Source of the DNA: Desulfobacterales bacterium
Lineage (GTDB): Bacteria; Desulfobacterota; Desulfobacteria; Desulfobacterales; JAAELO01
DNA length: 35,413 nucleotides
Reading direction: 5' to 3'
Assembly: GCA_024226555.1 (NCBI GenBank)
Contig: JAAELO010000902.1
Span: forward strand, 1-35,413
Shown: piece by piece, positions 23,794 to 31,460 of the stretch
Layout of the letters: each line of letters opens with the position of its first letter
Position numbering within the stretch: position 1 is the first letter of the stretch
Notes under the pieces: generated by a model
What the model saw: the letters and a program-made list of their open reading frames with translations, nothing else
Told to the model about the DNA's origin: nothing
The model's database searches: none
Made by a program: the position numbers and the translations under genes

Positions 23794-24759
23794 ATGGATA
23801 ACAGGTTCAAATTTTTTACATCAATGGTTTTTAATAAAAATGTTTTCAAAACAGTATTTAGAAAACAAAATTTCATAATTCCAAAACCAGTTAATGGTGT
23901 TTATGTTGGTGCATCAAAACAATTTAAGATTTCTAAAGACTATCTTAATGAATGGAATGAATTGTTGAATTCAGAAGGTAATTCGAAAGTCATTCCATAC
24001 ACCTATTATTGGCCATGGCTTATGGATTGGCTTATGAAAAAGCTGTTGCCAGAACTTGGGCTAAACCTGAGAAATGTATTACACACAGGGCAGGAAGCTG
24101 AGTTTCCTCAAAATTTCGCAAATGTTGTAAAAGAGTCAAATGTAGTAAAACTCAAATTGATTGACCTGTATCCTTTGAAAAGAAATAAAATTGATATGGT
24201 AACTCTGACAGTTGTTGAATCAAAAGATGGAGAAGTATTATTCAGGGCAATAGATCATACCATAATTTTAAATATGAAAAACAGTGATATGGAAGCTCTT
24301 AAAAAATCAGATATCTGGGGTAAAGTTGATGTTCCATTTAAAAATAACAGCTTCCGCAATAAAGAATCAAAGTTCAGTGATTCTAAGAATTGTGGTATTT
24401 CAGAATTTTATTGTAAAAAAAATATCGCTTCTAAGTTTGGTTCAGTATCTGGTGCCTTAAGCGTTACACATGCCACAATTCTCACAGCAAAAATATTTAG
24501 ACAGGGAAAAGTATTTTTGCAAGGAATGTGTACCGGAAATATTGTTATGAGGGCCTTATTTCATCAATTGAAAGAGGATGTCAGTAATTTTGAAGTATAT
24601 TTTACTAATCAACTCCCTTTTCCCCAGACTGTAGAGGTACGTTTTGATGAAACCGATTTTGAAGTGTTTGATGAATCAAATACAATGGTTGCTTATGGAA
24701 CAAGAAAAGTTCATCAAATATCTGGCTCAATTGAAACAAAGGAACAGAAGGTAGCATAA
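23794..24759 (+). CDS. MaoC-like double hot-dog protein with an altered active site
   Basis: A 321-residue protein with the length and layout of two-hot-dog MaoC-like acyl dehydratases: an N-terminal hot dog (about 25-170) and a C-terminal one (about 205-310). The hydratase motif, usually SGDxNPIH, reads SGALSVTHAT here. His226 is kept but the catalytic Asp is missing, so ordinary enoyl-CoA hydration is doubtful. The following helix FLQGMCTGNIVMRALFHQL corresponds to the family's HG(M)...A...L segment, and FTNQLPFPQTVEVRFDETDF to the final strands. It could bind acyl-CoA or perform a different reaction. It ends in a strong terminator. Confidence 0.72.
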   Translation: MDNRFKFFTSMVFNKNVFKTVFRKQNFIIPKPVNGVYVGASKQFKISKDYLNEWNELLNSEGNSKVIPYTYYWPWLMDWLMKKLLPELGLNLRNVLHTGQEAEFPQNFANVVKESNVVKLKLIDLYPLKRNKIDMVTLTVVESKDGEVLFRAIDHTIILNMKNSDMEALKKSDIWGKVDVPFKNNSFRNKESKFSDSKNCGISEFYCKKNIASKFGSVSGALSVTHATILTAKIFRQGKVFLQGMCTGNIVMRALFHQLKEDVSNFEVYFTNQLPFPQTVEVRFDETDFEVFDESNTMVAYGTRKVHQISGSIETKEQKVA

Positions 24760-24770
24760 TCCAGTCAAAT

Positions 24771-24801
24771 TGGTGCGTTTATCACGTTAACGCACCATTT
24801 T
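24771..24801 (+). terminator. rho-independent terminator after the MaoC-like gene
   Basis: TGGTGCGTT (24771-24779) and AACGCACCA (24789-24797) form a perfect 9-bp stem with a 9-base loop, followed by TTTT. It lies 11 bases after the stop codon and ends the transglutaminase/MaoC operon. Confidence 0.85.
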
Positions 24802-24806
24802 AATCC

Positions 24807-24821
24807 TATTAGAGATTCCCT
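24807..24821. repeat. solitary end of family 1 element in the stop codon of the next gene
   Basis: TATTAGAGATTCCCT is a single element end with no partner nearby. Read on the minus strand it supplies the codons Gly-Asn-Leu-stop to the receiver-like gene that ends at 24809. Confidence 0.7.
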
Positions 24822-25165
24822 ATATTAGAAATTTCATTAATCACACTATCGGTAGAAAAATCTGTGAGTCTAAATGAAGGAAGAGAACCTAAGTGAATAA
24901 ATTTCAAATCATTTGGATTTTCATTTAAAGCTATAAACAGCACATTTTTAAATTTTCCTCTGAAATGATAAAAGACACTCTTTGTCAAATCAGAATTGGG
25001 AAAATTATCAAGAATAATAACATCAGGAATTATTGATTCATCAATTGTGTTCATATCTTTTAATACTTCAACTTCTATGTAATCTGATTGAGTATCCAGT
25101 ACCAATCGCAATTGCTCTCCACGAATATTATCACCAGCATAGAGTATTCTTTTTCTTCTTTTCAT
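24809..25165 (-). CDS. receiver-domain-like (CheY-fold) protein, degenerate
   Basis: A 118-residue protein with the pattern of a response-regulator receiver. RILYAGDN holds Asp12 at the acidic pocket, PDVIILDNFP places Asp53 at the phosphorylation site, and VLFIALNEN and LPSFRLTDF stand at beta-4 and beta-5. The second acidic residue is absent (YAGDN, not VDDD), the Thr/Ser is Ala and the Lys before the last loop is Arg, so phosphorylation may be lost or altered. There is no output domain. It is divergent from the LysR gene with LysR-type palindromes between them. Its last three codons and stop come from a repeat end. Confidence 0.6.
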   Translation of the reverse strand: MKRRKRILYAGDNIRGEQLRLVLDTQSDYIEVEVLKDMNTIDESIIPDVIILDNFPNSDLTKSVFYHFRGKFKNVLFIALNENPNDLKFIHLGSLPSFRLTDFSTDSVINEISNIGNL

Positions 25166-25198
25166 AATAATTCTCCATTAAAAAAAATATGTTGTATC

Positions 25199-25244
25199 AA
25201 TCTGATATATAGATTAACATAATCAAACTATCGTTTATAACGAT
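25199..25244. promoter_or_regulatory. LysR-type binding boxes in the divergent promoter region
   Basis: ATCGTT-TAT-AACGAT (25230-25244) is a perfect inverted repeat that fits the T-N11-A rule for LysR regulators. A second pair, AATCT-N7-AGATT (25199-25215), lies 14 bases away. Both sit between the LysR start (25289) and the divergent receiver-like gene (25165), the usual place for autoregulation and control of the divergent gene. Confidence 0.65.
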
Positions 25245-25288
25245 TTATATAGATGGGTTATATCGCTTTTTTAGATAGGAGTACTTTT

Positions 25289-26170
25289 ATGGAAATTCGT
25301 CAACTCAGAACATTTAGAGTAGTCGCTGATAATCTAAGTTTTACAAAAGCATCCAAAATACTTTATATGGCTCAATCTTCGGTTTCTGCCCAAATAAAAT
25401 TGCTTGAAGAGGATCTGAATTTAAAACTTTTTGACCGTATTGGAAGAAATATTGTGATCACTGATGCTGGCCAAAAGCTTTATTCATATGCCCGTAAGAT
25501 TGAGGATATGACAAAAGAGATACGATCAGAAGTATCTAATTCACAGCAAGCTCAAGGATCTCTTACAATCAGGGCTCCAGAGACGATAGCATCTGTATAT
25601 ATGCCGGATATTGTGAAGGAATTTCATAGAGACAATCCACAGGTAAAACTTAATCTTATCAATTGCACAGATTTGCAACTGAAAGAGGAATTAAACTCAG
25701 GAAGAATAGACCTTGCATTTGTAATGACTGATTCAATAAACTTTACAGATGTTAATGTTAAAATGCTTAAAACTGAAAATCTTATTCTTATGTCTCACCT
25801 GGAGAACAAACTATCAAAAAAAAAGAGTGTACTTTTTAAAGATCTGGCTGGAGAATCCCTCTTGCTACCAAGTACAGACTGAAGTTATAGAAGAGATTTT
25901 GAGCGGTCGCTTAAAGAAGAAAATGTAAAACTCAAAAAAATTTTATTCTCCAGTATTAATAGTTTGAGAAATTGTATAAGAAAAGGAGTTGGACTTACTA
26001 TTTGTCCTGAAGTTTCTGCACAAAAAGAACTTAGAGACGGAGATCTTATAAAGCTTAATTGGGAACATAGCTATGAAACATCAGTTATGATGATATGGCA
26101 TGCTGATAAATGGTGTTCTCCTCTACTGAAACATTTTATGATGATATCAGAAGATATTATAACAAGTTAG
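25289..26170 (+). CDS. LysR family regulator with a probable selenocysteine (in-frame TGA at 25880)
   Basis: Read through one TGA, the frame encodes 293 residues, the normal length for the family. The ATG at 25289 has an AGGAG RBS; MEIRQLRTFRVVADNLSFTK, ASKILYMAQSSVSAQIKLLE is the HTH domain and the effector domain follows. The TGA at 25880-25882 (codon 198) sits between LAGESLLLPSTD and SYRRDFERSLKEEN. Many LysR proteins have EPGCSYRxxFE here, with Cys at the TGA, and OxyR has its reactive Cys199 at this position. The frame continues with normal conserved sequence (RKGVGLTICPEVSAQKEL, then SVMMIWHADKW) to TAG at 26170. A GGTC-loop hairpin follows the TGA at a suitable distance. A Cys-to-stop mutation is the alternative. 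No sel genes are in the window. Confidence 0.8.
25897..25916 (+). promoter_or_regulatory. candidate bacterial SECIS hairpin
   Basis: TTTTGAGC (25897-25904) pairs with GCTTAAAG (25909-25916) in an 8-bp stem with two G-U pairs, and GGTC forms the loop. The loop begins 23 bases after the TGA, within the spacing used by bacterial SECIS elements. The E. coli fdhF SECIS has the same GGUC in its apical loop, about 19-22 bases after its UGA. The stem here is richer in A-U pairs than fdhF. Confidence 0.65.
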
Positions 26171-26186
26171 AGATTGTTAAAAAGGT

Positions 26187-26225
26187 CCTCTATCAAACAA
26201 AGTCATTACGTTTTTGTTTTAGAGG
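26187..26225. terminator. probable bidirectional terminator between lysR and hrpB
   Basis: CCTCTA-TC-AAACAAA pairs with TTTGTTTT-AGAGG around a loop of about 11 bases. It lies between the convergent lysR stop (26170) and hrpB stop (26249). The arms recall the ends of family 1 repeats (CCTCT / AGAGG), so it may be a decayed member. Confidence 0.55.
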
Positions 26226-26248
26226 CAAATTATTTGAAAAGATTTTTT

Positions 26249-28795
26249 TTATTTCTTAACCTTCTGTTTCTTTTTTGTTCTGTTTGTCGGCGTAGCTTCT
26301 GAAGGGTCGTCTGGCCAGTGATGTTTAGGATATCTGCCCATCAGCTCTTTTTTCACATCGCTATATGTTGTTTTCCAGAAATTTTTTAAATCTTTTGTAA
26401 CCTGTACAGGTCTTGATGCCGGAGACAAAAGATGAATAACCACAGGTTCACCTTTTGCCACACAAGGAGTTTCTTCAAGGCCAAACATTTCCTGCAGGCG
26501 AACAGCAAGAACAGGTGAGAGATCTTTTCCACCTTTCGGATATTTTAATGGCAGAATCGAACCGCTTGGAACAGTTATTTTTTCAGGAGCATCATTTTTA
26601 ATTGCTCGTTGGTTTTCCCAGGAGAAACAGGAATTCAGAGCTGATTTTAGATCAACTCTTTTAAGTTGAGAGGCTTTAGACATCCCATGAATAAAAGGTT
26701 TAAGCCAGACATCCAGAGTCTTGACAAGCTCAGAATCTTCAATATTTGGAAAATTTTTATATCGTCCGGTTTTGTGTAGAAAAACGGCTCTTGCCTGATA
26801 GTTTTTAATATGTTTGCTCCATGGCAAACATGAAAGCCCCATCTGTTTAATACCGTTTATCATTATGGAAGCAAGATTCTCTGCATCTGGTTTTTTAATC
26901 ATTCTCTTTTCAATCTTAATTGCACCATATTTCAGTTCCTCTGTAGAGATAACTGATTTCGATTTTTTGTCCCACTTTACAGTTGTAACTTTTTTAATTT
27001 TATCTTTGAAGTCGTGCATTAGAGATTGTTTTGAGTATGATGCCCCAAGGAAAATTTTCGAGTTTCCTGGTTTGCCATCAAGTAAAGCCGCTACAGCATA
27101 ACCCGCTGAAGATAGAGGGTTTCCGGTTGATAAAAACACGCCCATCCCATTAGACATTAAACCATTAACTCTTGAACTGTTTCCTGATCCCTTATGTAGT
27201 TTTATAACTCTGTCAGGATATGCAAATGCCAGTATGGACCCGGCTTTATTGATGTTTGATGATTCATATCTGGCATTAATAATCTTTTGAAATCTTGATG
27301 CATTTCTAAGGACTCTTTTAAACACACCCTTATTTAATTTGATATTTCCAGCAAATTGTCCGTTGGATTCCAATATTTCAAGTCTTAAAGCAATATCGTT
27401 ATCCTGCACCCCACTAAAAATGATAAAATCCCGTTCACTTAATATGGCTGCAATACGACAAGCAAGAAAGCCCAAACCAACAGTGTTACTCACAAGAATC
27501 ATGTGGGCGAGCCTTGGATGAATTCCAAGGCCGGTCATTTTTTTGCCATGTTCAGTTATCTTCCCACTTGCATCCAAAGCACCTAAATCTTTTAATATGG
27601 ATTTTGCCTGTTCAACAGAACTTTCAGAAGGAGTGTCCAGTAATTTCAGATCAGAAATATTAGAAACTCCCCATGCAGACAGCTCAAGAACAAAACCAGT
27701 CAAATCTGTATTTAATATCTCCGGTGTATTAAACTCTTTGGGTATAATGCCCTCACTCCACATTCTATAGCAAATCCCAGGCTTTGTTCGACCCGCCCGT
27801 CCACGCCTTTGGTCTGCGGAAGACTTTGAAACATCAATTGTTTCCAATCTGCTCATGCCTGTGCCTGAAAAATATTTCGGGACCCTCATAAGTCCTGAAT
27901 CTATAACAATAGAGACTCCGTCAATTGTAATTGATGTTTCAGCAATAGGTGTTGCGATCACAATTTTTCTATGACCTGTAACTGATGGAGATATGGCAAA
28001 ATCCTGTTCCTGTTTGGTTAGATTGCCATACAAAGGAATAATTGAAAGCCCCTTGTTAACTTCTTTTAAATTACCACAAAGTATGGATTCAACTCTCTTT
28101 ATCTCACCAACTCCAGGTAGGAAAACCAGTATATCACCATCTTCATTTTCAATAGCTTTTTGTATTAAAGAAGCACAATCTTTTATCATTTGTGCAGGAT
28201 GTGATAGATGGGTTGAGGGTACATATCTCGTTTCAACCGGCCAGCTTTTCCCCTCAGAAGTGATAATGGGGGCATTATCCATAAGTTTTGATACATTATC
28301 ACCATCAATGGTTGCCGACATCACAAGAATTTTTAATTCAGTACTAAAAACTTCACAGGTCTCCAGAGAAAAAGCAAGACCAAGGTCACTATTTAAGTTC
28401 CTCTCATGAAATTCATCAAAAATAATAAGACCAACTCCTTCAAGGGAAGGATCATTTTGAATCCTACGTGTTAGAATACCTTCTGTAACAACTTCAATTC
28501 GGGTTGTGGGCCCAATCTTTCTGTCCATACGAATCTGATAACCCACTGTTTCGCCGACCTGCTCGCTTATAAGATCAGCCATTCTACTTGCCGATGCTCT
28601 AACAGCAATTCTCCGGGGTTCAAGCATTATGATCTTTTTGCCGGAAAGCCATGCCTCATTAAGCAGAGAAAGGGGTACAAGTGTAGTCTTGCCAGCCCCC
28701 GGAGGTGCTTGGATAACTGCATACCTGTTGTTTGACATGGTTTCTTTTATTTCATCAATTACATCTTCAATAGGAAGTTTCATTTTTATATTCAT
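26249..28795 (-). CDS. hrpB: ATP-dependent helicase HrpB
   Basis: An 848-residue DEAH/RHA-type helicase of normal HrpB length. Motif I APPGAGKTT (30-38), motif Ia LEPRRIAVRA, motif II DEFHERN (127-133, the DExH form typical of HrpB), motif III SAT (160-162) and motif VI QRRGRAGRTKPG (around 330-340) are all present. The C-terminal HrpB-specific domain includes VAGEP-like VVIHLLSPASRPVQVTKDLK and MGRYPKHHWPDDP, the classic ending. The tail is Lys-rich (TNRTKKKQKVKK). HrpB proteins are found mainly in proteobacteria; the precise RNA role is not settled. The gene stands alone. Confidence 0.95.
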   Translation of the reverse strand: MNIKMKLPIEDVIDEIKETMSNNRYAVIQAPPGAGKTTLVPLSLLNEAWLSGKKIIMLEPRRIAVRASASRMADLISEQVGETVGYQIRMDRKIGPTTRIEVVTEGILTRRIQNDPSLEGVGLIIFDEFHERNLNSDLGLAFSLETCEVFSTELKILVMSATIDGDNVSKLMDNAPIITSEGKSWPVETRYVPSTHLSHPAQMIKDCASLIQKAIENEDGDILVFLPGVGEIKRVESILCGNLKEVNKGLSIIPLYGNLTKQEQDFAISPSVTGHRKIVIATPIAETSITIDGVSIVIDSGLMRVPKYFSGTGMSRLETIDVSKSSADQRRGRAGRTKPGICYRMWSEGIIPKEFNTPEILNTDLTGFVLELSAWGVSNISDLKLLDTPSESSVEQAKSILKDLGALDASGKITEHGKKMTGLGIHPRLAHMILVSNTVGLGFLACRIAAILSERDFIIFSGVQDNDIALRLEILESNGQFAGNIKLNKGVFKRVLRNASRFQKIINARYESSNINKAGSILAFAYPDRVIKLHKGSGNSSRVNGLMSNGMGVFLSTGNPLSSAGYAVAALLDGKPGNSKIFLGASYSKQSLMHDFKDKIKKVTTVKWDKKSKSVISTEELKYGAIKIEKRMIKKPDAENLASIMINGIKQMGLSCLPWSKHIKNYQARAVFLHKTGRYKNFPNIEDSELVKTLDVWLKPFIHGMSKASQLKRVDLKSALNSCFSWENQRAIKNDAPEKITVPSGSILPLKYPKGGKDLSPVLAVRLQEMFGLEETPCVAKGEPVVIHLLSPASRPVQVTKDLKNFWKTTYSDVKKELMGRYPKHHWPDDPSEATPTNRTKKKQKVKK

Positions 28796-28936
28796 ACATG
28801 ATTGATAGAATTTTTAAAATATTTGTACTGGAAATATCTTTTTTATTTATACACAGTTTTGTTTGGTGTAGTATCTATCAGTTTTTTACAAAAGATGTAG
28901 AACAAATTAGACTTATTATGTTTTATTAGGAGACCA

Positions 28937-29650
28937 ATGAATAAATTAAAAGAGATTCATAAAAATAGAAAATATGACATTCAAAAAGCAATTAATGAAA
29001 GATCATATGTTTCTGAAAATGAAGAAATCAATATTCAAAATCCTATTGAACAAACTCAAAATGATAAAATCGCTTCAAATAAAAATGTTACAAACATTCC
29101 TCCTCTTCCAAAACAAAAAGTATTTAATGCTTTTGCTCAAGAGGAGTCATATAAAAATAAAGTTTTTACTAAAAAAGATAACTCCATATTTATTTATCTA
29201 ATTTTAGTTGTTTTGACATTGATACATTCTTATATTTTTTATACTTTTGATAATAAATTTATATTTTTATCGTCAGTTTTAATTGATTTCGATTCAGAAC
29301 TTATGAATTCAGATTTTCTAACATACCTGCTTAAGCTATTGTCTAATTTTACTTTATCAATTCTATGGTTACTATCTGCTTTAACTTTCAAAAGAAGTAA
29401 AAATGCATTTTTAGTATTTATTAATATATCTGTTTTTGTTTGCTTAATTTGGATTGCTTCAAATTATGAATTATTTTATTATACTGTTGCATTTTTTGAG
29501 GAGTTCAGTTTTACACTGCAACGTCTATATGATAGTCGTGATTTTGAACTAATTTCTGTATTTATTACGTATTTGACTACATGTTTATATTTAATATTTC
29601 TACCGATACTCATTATTTTATACGATAAAAGATATTTCAATGAAAAATAA
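28937..29650 (+). CDS. membrane protein of unknown function
   Basis: A 237-residue protein not matched to a known family. Residues 1-85 are hydrophilic and rich in Asn, Lys, Gln and Glu. Four hydrophobic segments then follow, at roughly 88-108 (FIYLILVVLTLIHSYIFYTF), 130-152, 158-185 and 205-230, with short loops between. An AGGAG RBS lies 6 bases before the ATG. Base composition is more AT-rich than in the catabolic genes, possibly because the gene was acquired. The next gene is convergent and its stop is only 6 bases away. Confidence 0.65.
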   Translation: MNKLKEIHKNRKYDIQKAINERSYVSENEEINIQNPIEQTQNDKIASNKNVTNIPPLPKQKVFNAFAQEESYKNKVFTKKDNSIFIYLILVVLTLIHSYIFYTFDNKFIFLSSVLIDFDSELMNSDFLTYLLKLLSNFTLSILWLLSALTFKRSKNAFLVFINISVFVCLIWIASNYELFYYTVAFFEEFSFTLQRLYDSRDFELISVFITYLTTCLYLIFLPILIILYDKRYFNEK

Positions 29651-29655
29651 TGATT

Positions 29656-29670
29656 TTTAGAGGTTGCCCA
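29656..29670. repeat. solitary family 1 end supplying a stop codon
   Basis: TTTAGAGGTTGCCCA is a single element end with one changed base (CCC became GCCC). On the minus strand it encodes Gly-Asn-Leu-stop, the end of the frameshifted gene. Confidence 0.55.
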
Positions 29671-30548
29671 ATATTGATTCAAAAGCTTTAAGAGCATATG
29701 AGTAAATATGATTATCGGTATGATTTACTGGAGCAATCTTATTATCAAAATATGATGGATTTCCTTCTAAAATATCAACATATTTACCCCCACTGTTTTC
29801 CTTGACCAATAATCTGCTAAAACTACTTGTATGCATTCGTTCATTTATAAAATTTATTGAGATCTCTCCGGACATGTATCCTCCAGAAAAAAACCTGCCG
29901 GTTTTAAAAATCAATTTCTTCTCTTCAGGTCCCATATATGTCTTCAGAACTTTTGCGTGGACATCACTAATGCCATGTTTTTCATCTTTTATTTCTATTA
30001 TTTCCAACATATAGATGGATGATACATTTTTTATGTCTTTTACAAACTTGTGATCTTCTGAATGCCTCCATTCCTCAGTGTCTTTTTCTTCCCAAAGAAT
30101 ATATTCCTCCGGCAAACACTCTTCAGGGAGCATATTGTAAAAATCCAGACCCCTTGTCCATCCACGATTTAACAGGAAGCAAATTAAAACCTTATAATGT
30201 TTAACAATGGTGGCTTTTTCAGATGATTTATCGGCATCATTACCCCTGTTAATTGAGGTCCATTCATTATGCAAACAAACTAAAGCATATTCAAATGATA
30301 AAAACAGTATCACTTTACCATTCTCCCGTTGCAAAATGTCATACTGCTTTTGCAGTACATATCTCTTCAACAGCTTCAATATATTTGTTTGCTTCAATCC
30401 AACCCCAGTCCATGAGTTGCCTAACCATAGTAAAGGTATGTCCGTTACAAACCCATTCTCTTCCACAACTCTCTTTATAGCATCTTGCTGATTCAAGCAT
30501 TAATTTTATAGTAAAATCAAATGCAGATTTTTGAATTTCATTGAGCAT
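29657..30548 (-). pseudogene. hypothetical protein gene with a frameshift near 30340
   Basis: Two overlapping frames on the minus strand appear to be one gene. The first starts at the ATG at 30548 behind GGAG and reads MLNEIQKSAFDFTIKLMLES, ending at 30339 with EEICTAKAV-stop. The second, one base further on, continues KQYDILQRENGKVILFLSFE and runs to 29657. The second frame can be extended upstream only to a TTG without RBS, through sequence that looks less like protein than the first frame. A +1 slip or a one-base change near 30340-30355 (around GCAAAAGCAGTATGAC) would join them into about 296 residues. No family was recognised. The C-terminus LGNL comes from a repeat end. Confidence 0.55.
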
Positions 30549-30623
30549 ATATAAAACTCCATCCCATAATTAGTTTGAATTGTAATACTAATCATAAAAA
30601 AGTGGATTTGTTAAACTCAAAAT

Positions 30624-30838
30624 AGGAAATATCTAATAACCGCCTATAAAACAAAAGGCTTTAGTTTTGTTAGTTTTAACCGAACTACTTCGTTATTACG
30701 AAAAAAAATGTTGTTATAAAATTAAAGTTTTTTTATAAACGAATCAGCTCGTTATTTTTTCTAATGCAGAGATTTTATAAAACTAAAAGCTTTTATAATT
30801 TGAATTTCAATCAAAATTCTAATTATTAGAGGTTCCCT
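30624..30838. repeat. inverted-repeat element, family 1, copy E (215 bp)
   Basis: The left end is AGGAAATATCTAATAACCGCC and the right end TAATTATTAGAGGTTCCCT. The interior shares CTATAAAACAAAAGGCTTTAG and GAACTACTTCGTT with copy D in the same orientation, plus an extra ATTTTATAAAACTAAAAGC stretch also seen in copy A. It is flanked by AT on the left and AT on the right and contains no reading frame. It lies upstream of the frameshifted gene. Confidence 0.82.
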
Positions 30839-31185
30839 ATAATTACCAGTTTTCTTATATGTTTGAAATTTTAAAATGAATATAAACATAATAGAATTTT
30901 GTTGTTTAAATTCTCTAAAAAAAGAGACTTTATGCCCATTGAGGTGTTCTAAATTTTTATATGTAAGTATAATAGGTTATTTCAATAACCTTAAAAAATT
31001 CACTACATATTTGATTTAGCGAATGTAATAAAAAGAATACAGATATTGCAAAATATTTTAATAGTGCTGTAAGTAGTTTGAATTAGTAGAGTTGAAGTTT
31101 TGAGAATAAAAAAGATAAAAGAGATTCTCATAATTAAAAATATAAGAGAAATAAGTGACTTGGTAATAGGAAAAAACAAAATAAG
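30839..31185. other. gene-free AT-rich stretch
   Basis: Between repeat copy E and the small gene at 31186 there is no supported coding sequence. The only visible feature is a short inverted repeat (AGGTTATT-TCA-AATAACCT around 30972-30990). Nothing else recognised. Confidence 0.4.
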
Positions 31186-31431
31186 ATGAAAAAATTAGAT
31201 CATAGCGATATTATTGTAACGATAGACCACCCCCATGGAATAATTGAAGCAACTTTATATGAATGGACTAAAATGGGCCCTGGACATATGTCATTGTTTA
31301 AACCAATAGAGGCAAAAAACAAGAAAACCGGTGACAAATTATCATTAAAAATAATTCCATTCAAATATCGAAATAGTCCACTCTCAAGATTTTTAGTTAA
31401 ATGGGGGATTGTGACAGATCCATGGAAATAG
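31186..31431 (+). CDS. small protein of unknown function (81 residues)
   Basis: An 81-residue frame, MKKLDHSDIIVTIDHPHGII, EATLYEWTKMGPGHMSLFKP, then IEAKNKKTGDKLSLKIIPFK and a basic, aromatic tail ending DPWK. The residue mix is protein-like (alternating beta-type patterns, conserved-looking GPGH). The opposite strand is also open over the same span but reads as a poor, Cys/Ile/Leu-rich sequence. The RBS is weak (GGAAA about 17 bases upstream). It is convergent with the TetR gene. No family recognised. Confidence 0.5.
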   Translation: MKKLDHSDIIVTIDHPHGIIEATLYEWTKMGPGHMSLFKPIEAKNKKTGDKLSLKIIPFKYRNSPLSRFLVKWGIVTDPWK

Positions 31432-31460
31432 GCAGAGCACTTCATAAACCAGAAGTTTGA

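Noticed and set aside
25253-25882. LysR as a truncated 209-residue protein or a simple pseudogene
   Set aside because: The frame continues in register after the TGA with full family conservation, the TGA replaces a conserved Cys, and a SECIS-like hairpin follows. The upstream start at 25253 also lacks the RBS that the ATG at 25289 has. A nonsense mutation cannot be formally excluded.
31200-31445. 81-codon minus-strand frame opposite the small plus-strand gene
   Set aside because: Its sequence is poor in charged residues and unlike a folded protein; the plus-strand reading is better. Neither is certain.
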